Source of the DNA: Myxococcus qinghaiensis
Lineage (GTDB): Bacteria; Myxococcota; Myxococcia; Myxococcales; Myxococcaceae
Assembly: GCF_024198215.1 (NCBI RefSeq)
Contig: NZ_JAKCFA010000033.1
Span: forward strand, 1 to 64,000
DNA length: 64,000 nt
Reading direction: 5' to 3'
Below, piece after piece: positions 43,896 to 52,182 of the stretch; position 1 is the first letter of the stretch; each line of letters opens with the position of its first letter. The notes beneath the pieces were generated by a model, which worked only from the letters and a program-made list of their open reading frames with translations, searched no databases and was not told the origin of the DNA. Made by a program: the position numbers and the translations under genes.

Positions 43896-45860
43896 CTACT
43901 CGCGACGCTCCAGGCGCAAGAGCTCCAGGACCCGGTCTGTGTCCAGGGGCCGCGTCACAAAGTCGCTGACACCCGCGGCCAGGCACCTCGCCCGCTCGTC
44001 GTCGCTCGACTGGGCCGTGACGAAGACAATGGGCATGTTGGCGAAGCGCGCATCCGCGCGGAGCGTCTTCAGGACGGTCTGGCCCTCCTCCGTCATCGGG
44101 AGCAGCAGCAGCAGGCCATCGACCTCCGGGGAGTCCCACAGGACGCGCAGCGTCTCCCCCATGCTCTCCGCGTGGAGGACCTCCAGGCCCCGCGACTCCA
44201 ACACGCTGATGAGCGAGAACGCCTCACGGATGTTGTCGTCCGCCACGAGCACGCGACGCCGGGTGGTCCGCGCCCGCTCCCCTTCCAGGAACGAAGACCC
44301 CGCGAAGAACTCGGACTCAATCACCTCGCCTGGGGCACGTGGACCGCCTGGCGTCGACGCATCACCGCGCGCGAACGCGGGGATTTCGACCGCCGAGACC
44401 TCCACCATCGACTCCCCGGCCCGCACGAAGTCCCGCTGTCCACCCGCCGTGCCGTCCGCATGGAGCTCTTCCCCCACGTAGACGTCGGGCACGTAGAGCG
44501 TGAAGGTGCTGCCGCGCCCCAGCTCGCTGGCGACGTGCAGCTCTCCTCCCAGCAGGTGCGCCAGTTCGCGGCTGATGGACAGCCCCAGGCCCGTGCCACC
44601 GTACTTGCGGCTCGTGCCCGGCTCCGCCTGCTGGAAGGCCTCGAAGATGCGCTGGAGCTTGTCCTGCGCGACGCCGATGCCCGTATCCACCACGCTGAAC
44701 GCCAGCACTCCTTCGGCGCGATTCAGCACGGGACTCTCGAAATGGAGCAGCCCCCGGCCCATCAGCGCGACGCGCAGCTCCACCCGCCCCGAGTCGGTGA
44801 ACTTGAAGGCGTTGGAGAGCAGGTTCTTGAGCACCTGCCGCAAGCGCGACGAGTCGGTGCGCATCGTCCGGGGCAGCGAGCTGGAGAGCACGACGGCGAA
44901 GCCCAGCCCCTTCTGCTCGGCGACGTGCTGGAAGTCGCGCTCGATGAGCGCCTTCACCTCCGCGAGCGGCACGTCCTCCGGTTCGACCTGCAGCTTCCCC
45001 GCCTCTACTTTGGACAAGTCCAACAGGTCATTGATGAGGCTGAGCAGGTCCACGCCCGAGGCATGGATGGTCCGCGCGTACTCCGCCTCCTTCGGCCCCA
45101 GGCGATGGTCCGAGTCCTCCGACAACATCTTCGCGAGGATGAGCAGGCTGTTGAGCGGCGTGCGCAGCTCGTGGGTGATGTTCGCCAGGAACTCGCTCTT
45201 GTGCCGCGAGGCCAGCGCGAGCTTCTCCGTGAAGCCCACGTTGTCGTTGAAGTCCTTCCACACGCCGGAGTGTCCGGCCTCCGCAACGCCCTCCACGCCC
45301 ACCTGACGCGCGACGCGACTCACCTCGCTGGCGAAGGTCGTCAGTCGCGCCACCATCCCATTGACGATGTTCTTCAACTCCAGCGACTCGCCCCGGACCT
45401 CCGCGGTGAGCATCTGCGACAGGTCTCCCCGCGCCACCGCGCCGCTCACCCGGATGAGGTCTCGCACCTGTGACGCGAGACTCCCGGCGAGCACATTCAC
45501 CCCGTCGCCCAGCTCCCGCCACGCGCCCTCGGTCCCCGCCACGTCGACGCGAGCCCCCAGTCGACCCTCAATCCCCACCTCGCGGCCCACGCGCGCCACG
45601 TCCCGAGCGAGGGACGACATGCGCTCCGCGCCCGCGTTGAAGGTCTCCGCCAGCTGGTCCTCGAGCGTGTTCGCTCCCCGGACGGGCACTCGCCGCGAGA
45701 AGTCGCCCCGGTTGGCGGCCTCCATCGCGGCCAGGAGGTCTCGAAGCCAAGCGTCCTGCCGTGCGGTCCCCTGGTTGCCATCCTCTTCCACGCGTTGCTC
45801 CCGTGAATCCGCATTCGTCACAGGGCCGGAGCACACCCGGCCCCCACGACGCCACGACAT
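43896..45860 (-). CDS. HAMP-repeat histidine kinase with degenerate receiver domain
   Basis: 654 residues, no signal peptide or membrane helix, so cytoplasmic. Two HAMP-like modules (about 45-210: FSRRVPVRGANTLEDQLAE; RGDLSQMLTAEVRGESLELK) are followed by HisKA with His in FLANITHELRTPLNSLL (about 232). The HATPase domain has N-box NLLSNAFKFTDSG, VVDTGIGVAQDKL and YGGTGLGLSIS. The C-terminal receiver (about 535-654) has Leu in place of the phosphoacceptor Asp (VDGLLLLLPM) and Arg instead of Lys (FVTRPLD). GTG 45821 is an alternative start. Confidence 0.85.
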   Translation of the reverse strand: MSWRRGGRVCSGPVTNADSREQRVEEDGNQGTARQDAWLRDLLAAMEAANRGDFSRRVPVRGANTLEDQLAETFNAGAERMSSLARDVARVGREVGIEGRLGARVDVAGTEGAWRELGDGVNVLAGSLASQVRDLIRVSGAVARGDLSQMLTAEVRGESLELKNIVNGMVARLTTFASEVSRVARQVGVEGVAEAGHSGVWKDFNDNVGFTEKLALASRHKSEFLANITHELRTPLNSLLILAKMLSEDSDHRLGPKEAEYARTIHASGVDLLSLINDLLDLSKVEAGKLQVEPEDVPLAEVKALIERDFQHVAEQKGLGFAVVLSSSLPRTMRTDSSRLRQVLKNLLSNAFKFTDSGRVELRVALMGRGLLHFESPVLNRAEGVLAFSVVDTGIGVAQDKLQRIFEAFQQAEPGTSRKYGGTGLGLSISRELAHLLGGELHVASELGRGSTFTLYVPDVYVGEELHADGTAGGQRDFVRAGESMVEVSAVEIPAFARGDASTPGGPRAPGEVIESEFFAGSSFLEGERARTTRRRVLVADDNIREAFSLISVLESRGLEVLHAESMGETLRVLWDSPEVDGLLLLLPMTEEGQTVLKTLRADARFANMPIVFVTAQSSDDERARCLAAGVSDFVTRPLDTDRVLELLRLERRE

Positions 45861-45909
45861 CGCGGCGACAACGAACAGACGAGCCGGCTCCCAGAATCCC
45901 GAATGATGA

Positions 45910-47280
45910 CTACGCGCTCTTGCGGCGCCTCATCATCGCCTCGTACGAACGACCCACGCTCTGCGAGAGGATCATCAGCTCGCCCACGTCCGGCGGCGTG
46001 AGCTGATCCGGTCCGTTGTCCACGTACAAGAGGTGGACCACCTTGCCTCGGACCAGCAGCGGCAGGATGACGGCCGTCGTCGGGAAGCCGCCTCCCAGCA
46101 GCTTGTAGAACACGCCCATCGCCGCGTCCCGGCGCACCGGCCCCACGTAGTGCGAGCGCGTGTCGCGCACCAACCGGAACGTACTCTGCTCCCGGAGCGC
46201 CACGCCGATGCGACGCACCGCCGCCTCGCGCACGCCCGGGCCCATGCCGTGCCAGCCAGTGACGAGGCTGCCCTGCACCGACAGCAGCAGGTTGCGCCGC
46301 CACTTGCCCAAAGCGAAGCGCAGCACCGTGCGAGCCACGTCCTCGCGGTCCGTGCTGCGCGCCAGCTCCGCCTGCGCCTCCGCGAACGTCAGCGGCGTGG
46401 GAGGAGGCTCGGGCGCGCGCTGCACGGGCGCGGCGGCCATGGGCGGCTGCGCGACAGGCGCCATGGGGGCCACGGGAATACCCACCTGCGCGGGAGGAGT
46501 CGGCGGAGGCGGCGCCACCGGGCGCGGCGCGGGAGGCTGCGCCTGCATCGCGGGAGGCGGAGCCACCACCGGACGGGCCACGGGCGCCGTCGGCATGGGC
46601 ATCGGCGGGAGCTCGGGGAGGGCTTCCACCACCTCGACGCCGGTGATGACCTCCTCCTCGCCCATGTCCCCTTCGTAGTCCGCGCCACCGCGCAGCGCCT
46701 GCGCGTAGACGGACTGGAACTCCTCCTCGCTCATCAGGTCGGGCGGCTTCTCCGTCGCCTTGGCGATCTCCGCCGCGGCCTGCGAGCCGGGCTTGGGGCG
46801 AGGCCGCACCGCGTTCATGTCGATGGCGCGCAGCGGGCGGAAGGCCTTGGTGTAGCGGCGCAGCAGCTGGTTCATCCGGAATTCGGGGATGACCACCGGC
46901 ACCACGCGCTTGCCCGTCTTGAAGGCAATCGCGTCCAACGTCGTGAAGTCGTGCGGGTTGACGACGGCGACGCTCAGGCGCGTCGCATCCACCCGCATGG
47001 GGAGCAGCTCCTTGTCATCCGCCTGGTTGGGCGGCACCAGCTCCAGCGCCTTGGGGTCCGGCACCATCTCCCCGGAGGCGAACGCGCTGTTGTGCAGCGT
47101 CCCCAGCGTCTTGGCCAGGTCCACCTCGGACAGCAGCCCCAGCTCCACCAGGTTCGTCCCGAGCCGGCCGCCATGCACCACCTGGGCCTCGAGTGCCTCC
47201 TCGAGTCCCTCCGCGGTGACGAGGCCATCCTTCAGGAGCTGTTCGCCCAGGCGCATGACCGGCTTGTAGCCGCGCCCCAT
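45910..47280 (-). CDS. MshEN (GspE N-terminal-like) domain protein
   Basis: 456 residues from ATG 47280 (GGAG 8 nt upstream). Residues 10-155 form the MshEN fold: RLGEQLLKDGLVTAEGLEEA, GGRLGTNLVELGLLSE, and LELVPPNQADDKELLPMRVD. These domains bind c-di-GMP in some type II/IV pilus ATPases. Here no ATPase follows. A Pro/Ala-rich linker (about 235-310) joins a C-terminal GAF-like region (about 320-440: VGPVRRDAAMGVFYKLLGG, VVHLLYVDNGPDQLTPPDVG). It is likely a signalling or motility adaptor. Confidence 0.75.
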   Translation of the reverse strand: MGRGYKPVMRLGEQLLKDGLVTAEGLEEALEAQVVHGGRLGTNLVELGLLSEVDLAKTLGTLHNSAFASGEMVPDPKALELVPPNQADDKELLPMRVDATRLSVAVVNPHDFTTLDAIAFKTGKRVVPVVIPEFRMNQLLRRYTKAFRPLRAIDMNAVRPRPKPGSQAAAEIAKATEKPPDLMSEEEFQSVYAQALRGGADYEGDMGEEEVITGVEVVEALPELPPMPMPTAPVARPVVAPPPAMQAQPPAPRPVAPPPPTPPAQVGIPVAPMAPVAQPPMAAAPVQRAPEPPPTPLTFAEAQAELARSTDREDVARTVLRFALGKWRRNLLLSVQGSLVTGWHGMGPGVREAAVRRIGVALREQSTFRLVRDTRSHYVGPVRRDAAMGVFYKLLGGGFPTTAVILPLLVRGKVVHLLYVDNGPDQLTPPDVGELMILSQSVGRSYEAMMRRRKSA

Positions 47281-47311
47281 CCCGCTCCGCAAGCACGCAC
47301 ACCCAGGGCCC

Positions 47312-47698
47312 CTAGTCCTCCGGGTGGTGACTGAGCGCCACCCGGTTGCCCTCCGGGTCCCGCACGTACACCGTCCACCGCGTCTCGTGCTCCAGCGGGA
47401 CGCCCGCCTGAGTAAGCTCGGACACCACCGCGGCCCGCTCCGTCCTGGCGATGCGGAACGCGAGCATCAGCAGGCCCGGGCGCTCGTGGCGGAACGGGAG
47501 CGGCTCCGGCGCCATGCCCGCCGCCTCGATGGCCAGGAAGCCGCCCCCGGGCACGCCCACCCAGATGCTCCGCAGGGAGCCATCCGGGCGCAGATGGCGG
47601 GTGAGCTCGGGGAAGCCCAGCAAGTCCCTGTAGAAGGCCGTCACCCGCTCGATGTCCTCCGCCTGGATTGCCACGTGGTGGAAGCCCTGAACGTTCAT
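47312..47698 (-). CDS. VOC (glyoxalase/bleomycin-resistance) family protein
   Basis: 128 residues. The paired beta-alpha-beta-beta-beta modules are clear: FHHVAIQAEDIERVTAFYRD, LLGFPEL, then TVYVRDPEGNRVALSHHPED. Candidate metal ligands are His7 or His8, His70 and the Asp/Glu of DPEGN. The substrate is unknown. Its start lies against the divergent REC-DUF4388 gene, 28 bp from that start. Confidence 0.88.
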   Translation of the reverse strand: MNVQGFHHVAIQAEDIERVTAFYRDLLGFPELTRHLRPDGSLRSIWVGVPGGGFLAIEAAGMAPEPLPFRHERPGLLMLAFRIARTERAAVVSELTQAGVPLEHETRWTVYVRDPEGNRVALSHHPED

Positions 47699-47726
47699 GA
47701 GGGCGGATGGTATGGTCCCGCCGCCC

Positions 47727-49103
47727 ATGGCGCGACTGCTCATCGTCGAGGACAACCACGAGCTGGCCTCCCTCATCGTCTCCACGGCCCAGAGCCGGGG
47801 CCACGACGCGCGCGCCGTGCACACCGGCGAGGCCGCGCTGGAGGCGCTCAGCCCCGGTACCAAGTGGGACGCGGCCCTGGTGGACCTGCTCCTGCCGGAC
47901 ATCCGGGGCAGCGAGGTGCTCGCCGCCCTGCGGGCCCACGGCATCCCCGCCATCGCCGTGAGCGGTGTGTACAAGGGTGACCGCTTCGCGCAGGAAGCCG
48001 TGCAGGTCCATGGCGCCCGGGCCTTCTTCGAGAAGCCCTTCGAGCTCATCCAGGTGATGGAAGCCCTGGAGCAGGCAGGGGGCGTGGAGTCCGCGCCCCG
48101 CGCGCCACCGCCCGTGGAGGACGGCGCGGCCCAGGATGAGCTGCTCGACGACGCGGACCTCATCGTCCTGGAGGAGCTGATTCCCGACGGAGAGGAAGCA
48201 GGCGACGCCAGCGCGCCCATGCAGGCCATCCCCGACTCCGCGCCGCTGCCCGGGCTGGAGAGCGAGGAGCCCGCCCTGCCGCTGCCCTTCGCGCATCGGG
48301 AGAAGGTGTGGACGCGCACTGCGCCCGACGCGGCGAAGACCCGGCGCGCGCTGCCCGAGTGGTCCCTCGGGGGAGATTTGAAGGACACCTCCGTGGCGCG
48401 GCTGCTCAACGCCTACTACGAGGCGCGGCACCACGGAGAGCTCAAGCTGCAGCAGGGCTCCATCCTCAAGGTCGTCTACTTCGAGTCCGGCCGCATCGTA
48501 TACGCGGCCTCCAATCTGGCCCACGAGCGCTTCGGTCGCTTCTGCGTCCGCAAGGGCGTGCTCACGGAGCAGAAGCTCGCGGAGGTGGCCGCCTTCGCCC
48601 GGCAGGAGGGCCTGCGCACCGGCGAGGCGATGATTCGCCAGGGCGTGCTGGATGCGCCTCGGCGGCGACAGCTCTTGGAGGAGCAGGTCCGCGAGCTGCT
48701 CTGGTCCACCTTCACCTGGACGGAGGGCGCCTACGGCTTCAGCGCCATGAGGCCGCAGCGCGCGGACCTGGTGAAGCTGTCCGTGTTCCCGGGCGACCTG
48801 GTGCTGGAGGGCGTGGAGAAGACGGAGACGCTGGTGGCCCTGCGGCAGCGCATGGGGCAAGGCCGCCGCCTCTTCCCCACCGCCGACCCGCCGTACGGCC
48901 TGCACGAGCTGAAGCTGCAAGGGCCGCAGGCGCTGCTCCTGGCCTACGCGGACGGAAGCAAGACGGTGGAGGACCTGCTCGCGCTGACGGACCTGTCGGA
49001 GCGGCAGGCGCTGGCGACACTGCGGGGCCTGGAGCTGCTCGGCGTGCTGGAGGAGCGGCCGGAGACACCGAGCCGCCGCCACCGCATCTCCTTCGGCCTC
49101 TGA
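47727..49103 (+). CDS. Response regulator with DUF4388 (PATAN) domain
   Basis: 458 residues from ATG 47727. Receiver residues 1-120: LLIVEDNHE, phosphoacceptor Asp in ALVDLLLPDIRG, Lys in FFEKPFE. A variable linker (120-215) is followed by DUF4388 (DLKDTSVARLLNAYYEARHH, GELKLQQGSILKVVYFESGR) and a helical C-terminus with LFPTADPPYGLHELKL. This architecture is common in deltaproteobacterial regulators of gliding and polarity. In-frame ATGs at 47697 and 47712 are alternatives. Confidence 0.85.
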   Translation: MARLLIVEDNHELASLIVSTAQSRGHDARAVHTGEAALEALSPGTKWDAALVDLLLPDIRGSEVLAALRAHGIPAIAVSGVYKGDRFAQEAVQVHGARAFFEKPFELIQVMEALEQAGGVESAPRAPPPVEDGAAQDELLDDADLIVLEELIPDGEEAGDASAPMQAIPDSAPLPGLESEEPALPLPFAHREKVWTRTAPDAAKTRRALPEWSLGGDLKDTSVARLLNAYYEARHHGELKLQQGSILKVVYFESGRIVYAASNLAHERFGRFCVRKGVLTEQKLAEVAAFARQEGLRTGEAMIRQGVLDAPRRRQLLEEQVRELLWSTFTWTEGAYGFSAMRPQRADLVKLSVFPGDLVLEGVEKTETLVALRQRMGQGRRLFPTADPPYGLHELKLQGPQALLLAYADGSKTVEDLLALTDLSERQALATLRGLELLGVLEERPETPSRRHRISFGL

Positions 49104-49104
49104 G

Positions 49105-52100
49105 TCAGCGCCGCGTGCCGTCGCGACGGCGGCGCAGCCACTGAGCCACCGCGAGCAGTCCGAACAGCGCGGCGCCCGAGCCTCCCTGCGAGCAACCACA
49201 GGACGACGGTTGCTCACTCGACGACGCCCCGGACACGGGCACGCCGTTGAGGAACACCTCCCCAGCGAAGCGCGGCGACGACAGCAGCCGGGGACGGACC
49301 ACGTACGTCAGCGTGCGCGTCTCGTGAGCGGCCAGCGCCACGCCTTCCACCTGGAAGCCGCCCTCGGTGGACTGCTCCGCCAGCGTCGCGCCCGCCACCT
49401 TCACGCTGCCGGGCACCAGCTCCATGCCCTCGACGCGCTCGACATAGCGCAGGCCGGTGACGCCGCAGTCCGTGGTGTTGCTCAGCTGCACCACCACGCC
49501 CACCAGCCCCGTCTCCTGGCCGGAAGAGGCCTCCGTGGAGTGCGCCACCTCGACGAAGGGGTCCGCGACAATCGGCACCGTGTGCACCCGCGTGGCCGCG
49601 TTGCCCCCACCCGCATCGGCGGTGACGCGCAGGGAGAGGGACGTCCCCACCAGCTCCTGCAGGCCCGTCTCGCGCGTGGCCACGGTGACGCTCGGGCCCG
49701 ACAAGTCGTCCTGCGCGAGCGCGGGGCCGCTCTCCCGGGACCAGGACACATCCACGTCAGTGCACGCATCGGGAGGAATCCGCTGCGTGAGGGTGGTCTT
49801 CGCGCCTTCACCACAACGCGCCACCAGCGCCTCACCCTCCACCTCACCCAAGGACACGGCCCGAGCCTCCGCCGTCAGCGTCTGTCGCGCACGGCCCGCC
49901 TCCACGGGCGTGGCGACATCGGAGAACAGCTCGCCTCGCACGGTGTACGCGGTGGGCGAGCAGACCGCGGGCAACTGGAAGCGCCACACGCCCGGCACGG
50001 GCACCACCTGGGAGGCGAGCTGCACGCCGTCGGCGGACTCCAGGAACATGCGCGCCTTGAGCGCGTACGCGCCGGGGCAGCGCAGCGACGTGCCCAGGGT
50101 CGCCTCGACATCCTGGCCCCCCCCGGTGACGCTCATCGACAGGTCGAGGCTCGCGGCGGACACGTCCTCCGCTTCCGGCTGGGCGTCCACTCGCACGGGA
50201 ACCTCGGGCCCCTCCACCACGCCGACTCCGTCGACGGTCATCCGGTTGCGCACCACCAGCGTCAGTGACGCCAGCCCGCAGCCCTCCGCCGACACCTGGA
50301 GCACCTGCGCCGTGACGGGCGACGAGAGGTCGACGGGAGTGCCAGCACCGTCCTTCACCGAGAGCCCCGGAGGCACGGAGCCTCCATCCGGGAGCCGCCA
50401 CACCGTATCCACCTGAGGCAGCCCCGCCGTGGCCTCGCAGGCGTGCAGTGCCTCGGGACGCAGCTCCACGGTGCTCCCCGACCGCACCTGGCGAACCGTG
50501 TTCAGCGCGAAGGGCGCGGCCGGCTTGCCCCAGGGTTGCACGTCCACGGAGATGGCCGTGGCCTCGGACGGAATCCGCCCCTTGTCCCGTGCCCGGACTT
50601 CGTAGGTGTAGCGCGCGCCCGTCGCGGAGCAGAGGAACTCTGGGGGCGTGAAGGTCGCGATGCGGCCTGCCTCCTCTGTCTGCAACATCGGCTGGCCCGG
50701 GGGCGTGCTCCACACGTAGTCCACCGACTCGCAGACCCCAGCGCTCGGGGATGCGGTGAACACGAGCGAGGAGCCTCCGGCGGAGGTGGTGCCCTGAAGC
50801 GGCAGCACGCCGGGCGCTCCGGGCCCTTCCGTGTTCTCGATTCGCACCGTCACCGGGGTCTGACGGTCATGCGCGCCCAGGCCATCCGAGGCGAACACGG
50901 TGAACTGGGTCGTGGTCGTCTCGCAGACCTCCGGGGCAGTGAGGGACAGCGACACCGCGTCCATCCCCGGCGTGGCGTTGACGGTCAGCGGCGTCGCCCC
51001 CACGTCGGCGGAGACTCGCACCGCATCGCCGTCCTCGTCGCTCGCGGTGACCTCCAGCGTCCGCGTCGTTCCCTCGTCGATGAGGACGGGGTCCGGAATC
51101 GCGCCGAACACCGGGGCCACGGCGTTGACGTAATAGATGACGTTCTGTCCCTGGTTGCGCAGGGTGATGACACAGAAGGAGGAGTCCACGCAGGACACCT
51201 GGTCGAAGGGGTCCGACACCGGCAATGACGCGTTGGCGAACGCGGGATGCACTCGCCACGTCATGCCGGAGTCGCTGGCGCTTCCCGTCGGCACGGCGCC
51301 GAGCACGACATGCTCTCCGCCATTGCGCGTACCCACCGCGAGGCCAAAGCCCGTTCCCCGGCCGGTGCTCTGCTCGGTGTTCACATCGACGGAGACGATG
51401 TTCACCGGCCCCGAGTCCACCAGGGTGACTCGACTGAAGTCCCCGGGAACTGGCGCTGCGGAGAGGGGCGCCCTGAAGAGGCCGTCCGCGTTGCCCGCCA
51501 GGAGGATGGGAAACAGCCCGCTCGTGGGGATGAGGTCCACCGTCTGGAGCGGCTGCGTCGTCAGCGCGGTGTTCATGCTGAACGAGGCCTCGCGCTTGTC
51601 GGCTCGAATGTAGAGCAGGTTCTGCGGGCCGATGACGGGGACGACTGCATGCGACACTCCACCCGCGGACTCCGTCACCCCCATCACCGACGTGGCCCTG
51701 TACTCGCTTGTCTCCAGGACGCGGGTGGGCCATGGGAAGGTGGCCGTCTCGGACGCCGTCGCGTGCAACAACAGGATGTCGTTCGTATCGACGGCGATGG
51801 CGGCGTAGCCAGTGCCTGACGCGGTCTGCATCACCCGGCGAACCTCCGTCGTCGTCGCGGTGGGCAGGTCGGGGATGATGCTGCCGCCGGGCAGACAGTT
51901 GTCGAAGGCGAAGATGACGCCGTCGTTGCGCACGCCCGCGAAGCAACCCGAGGTCAACAGCAACGTGCCCACGGCGGGCGACAGGTTGCGGTTGGCCCTC
52001 TGCTCCTCGTTGACGTGCAGCTCCGCGCCCGTGGAGTGAGCGATGGCGACGGTGAAGGGCTCCCACGCCCTCACGTCACGAGGCTCTCCCGGGACCGTCA

Positions 52101-52173
52101 GGCCTTCCTTCCACTCCGCGGACGCCACCGCGGACAGTCCCAGACAGAGGCAGATGAGGATGCCGGCGCGCAC
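49105..52173 (-). CDS. Secreted Ig-repeat protein with MYXO-CTERM sorting tail
   Basis: 1022 residues. Signal peptide MRAGILICLCLGLSAVASA. The N-terminal 350 residues look like a beta-propeller-type region; the rest is a series of Ig/cadherin-like repeats (TLEVTASDEDGDAVRVSADV; TTQFTVFASDGLGAHDRQTP) and a DUF11-like module (LRYVERVEGMELVPGSVKVA). The C-terminus has the MYXO-CTERM pattern: CGCSQGG, hydrophobic stretch ALFGLLAVAQWL, Arg cluster. Such tails direct proteins to the myxobacterial cell surface. It follows the barrel-protein gene after 9 bp. No enzymatic motif is visible. Confidence 0.8.
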   Translation of the reverse strand: MRAGILICLCLGLSAVASAEWKEGLTVPGEPRDVRAWEPFTVAIAHSTGAELHVNEEQRANRNLSPAVGTLLLTSGCFAGVRNDGVIFAFDNCLPGGSIIPDLPTATTTEVRRVMQTASGTGYAAIAVDTNDILLLHATASETATFPWPTRVLETSEYRATSVMGVTESAGGVSHAVVPVIGPQNLLYIRADKREASFSMNTALTTQPLQTVDLIPTSGLFPILLAGNADGLFRAPLSAAPVPGDFSRVTLVDSGPVNIVSVDVNTEQSTGRGTGFGLAVGTRNGGEHVVLGAVPTGSASDSGMTWRVHPAFANASLPVSDPFDQVSCVDSSFCVITLRNQGQNVIYYVNAVAPVFGAIPDPVLIDEGTTRTLEVTASDEDGDAVRVSADVGATPLTVNATPGMDAVSLSLTAPEVCETTTTQFTVFASDGLGAHDRQTPVTVRIENTEGPGAPGVLPLQGTTSAGGSSLVFTASPSAGVCESVDYVWSTPPGQPMLQTEEAGRIATFTPPEFLCSATGARYTYEVRARDKGRIPSEATAISVDVQPWGKPAAPFALNTVRQVRSGSTVELRPEALHACEATAGLPQVDTVWRLPDGGSVPPGLSVKDGAGTPVDLSSPVTAQVLQVSAEGCGLASLTLVVRNRMTVDGVGVVEGPEVPVRVDAQPEAEDVSAASLDLSMSVTGGGQDVEATLGTSLRCPGAYALKARMFLESADGVQLASQVVPVPGVWRFQLPAVCSPTAYTVRGELFSDVATPVEAGRARQTLTAEARAVSLGEVEGEALVARCGEGAKTTLTQRIPPDACTDVDVSWSRESGPALAQDDLSGPSVTVATRETGLQELVGTSLSLRVTADAGGGNAATRVHTVPIVADPFVEVAHSTEASSGQETGLVGVVVQLSNTTDCGVTGLRYVERVEGMELVPGSVKVAGATLAEQSTEGGFQVEGVALAAHETRTLTYVVRPRLLSSPRFAGEVFLNGVPVSGASSSEQPSSCGCSQGGSGAALFGLLAVAQWLRRRRDGTRR

Positions 52174-52182
52174 GAGTTACTC

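Noticed and set aside
47232..49217. 661-codon minus-strand frame across the VOC and DUF4388 genes
   Set aside because: Overlaps two supported genes and has no coherent protein features.
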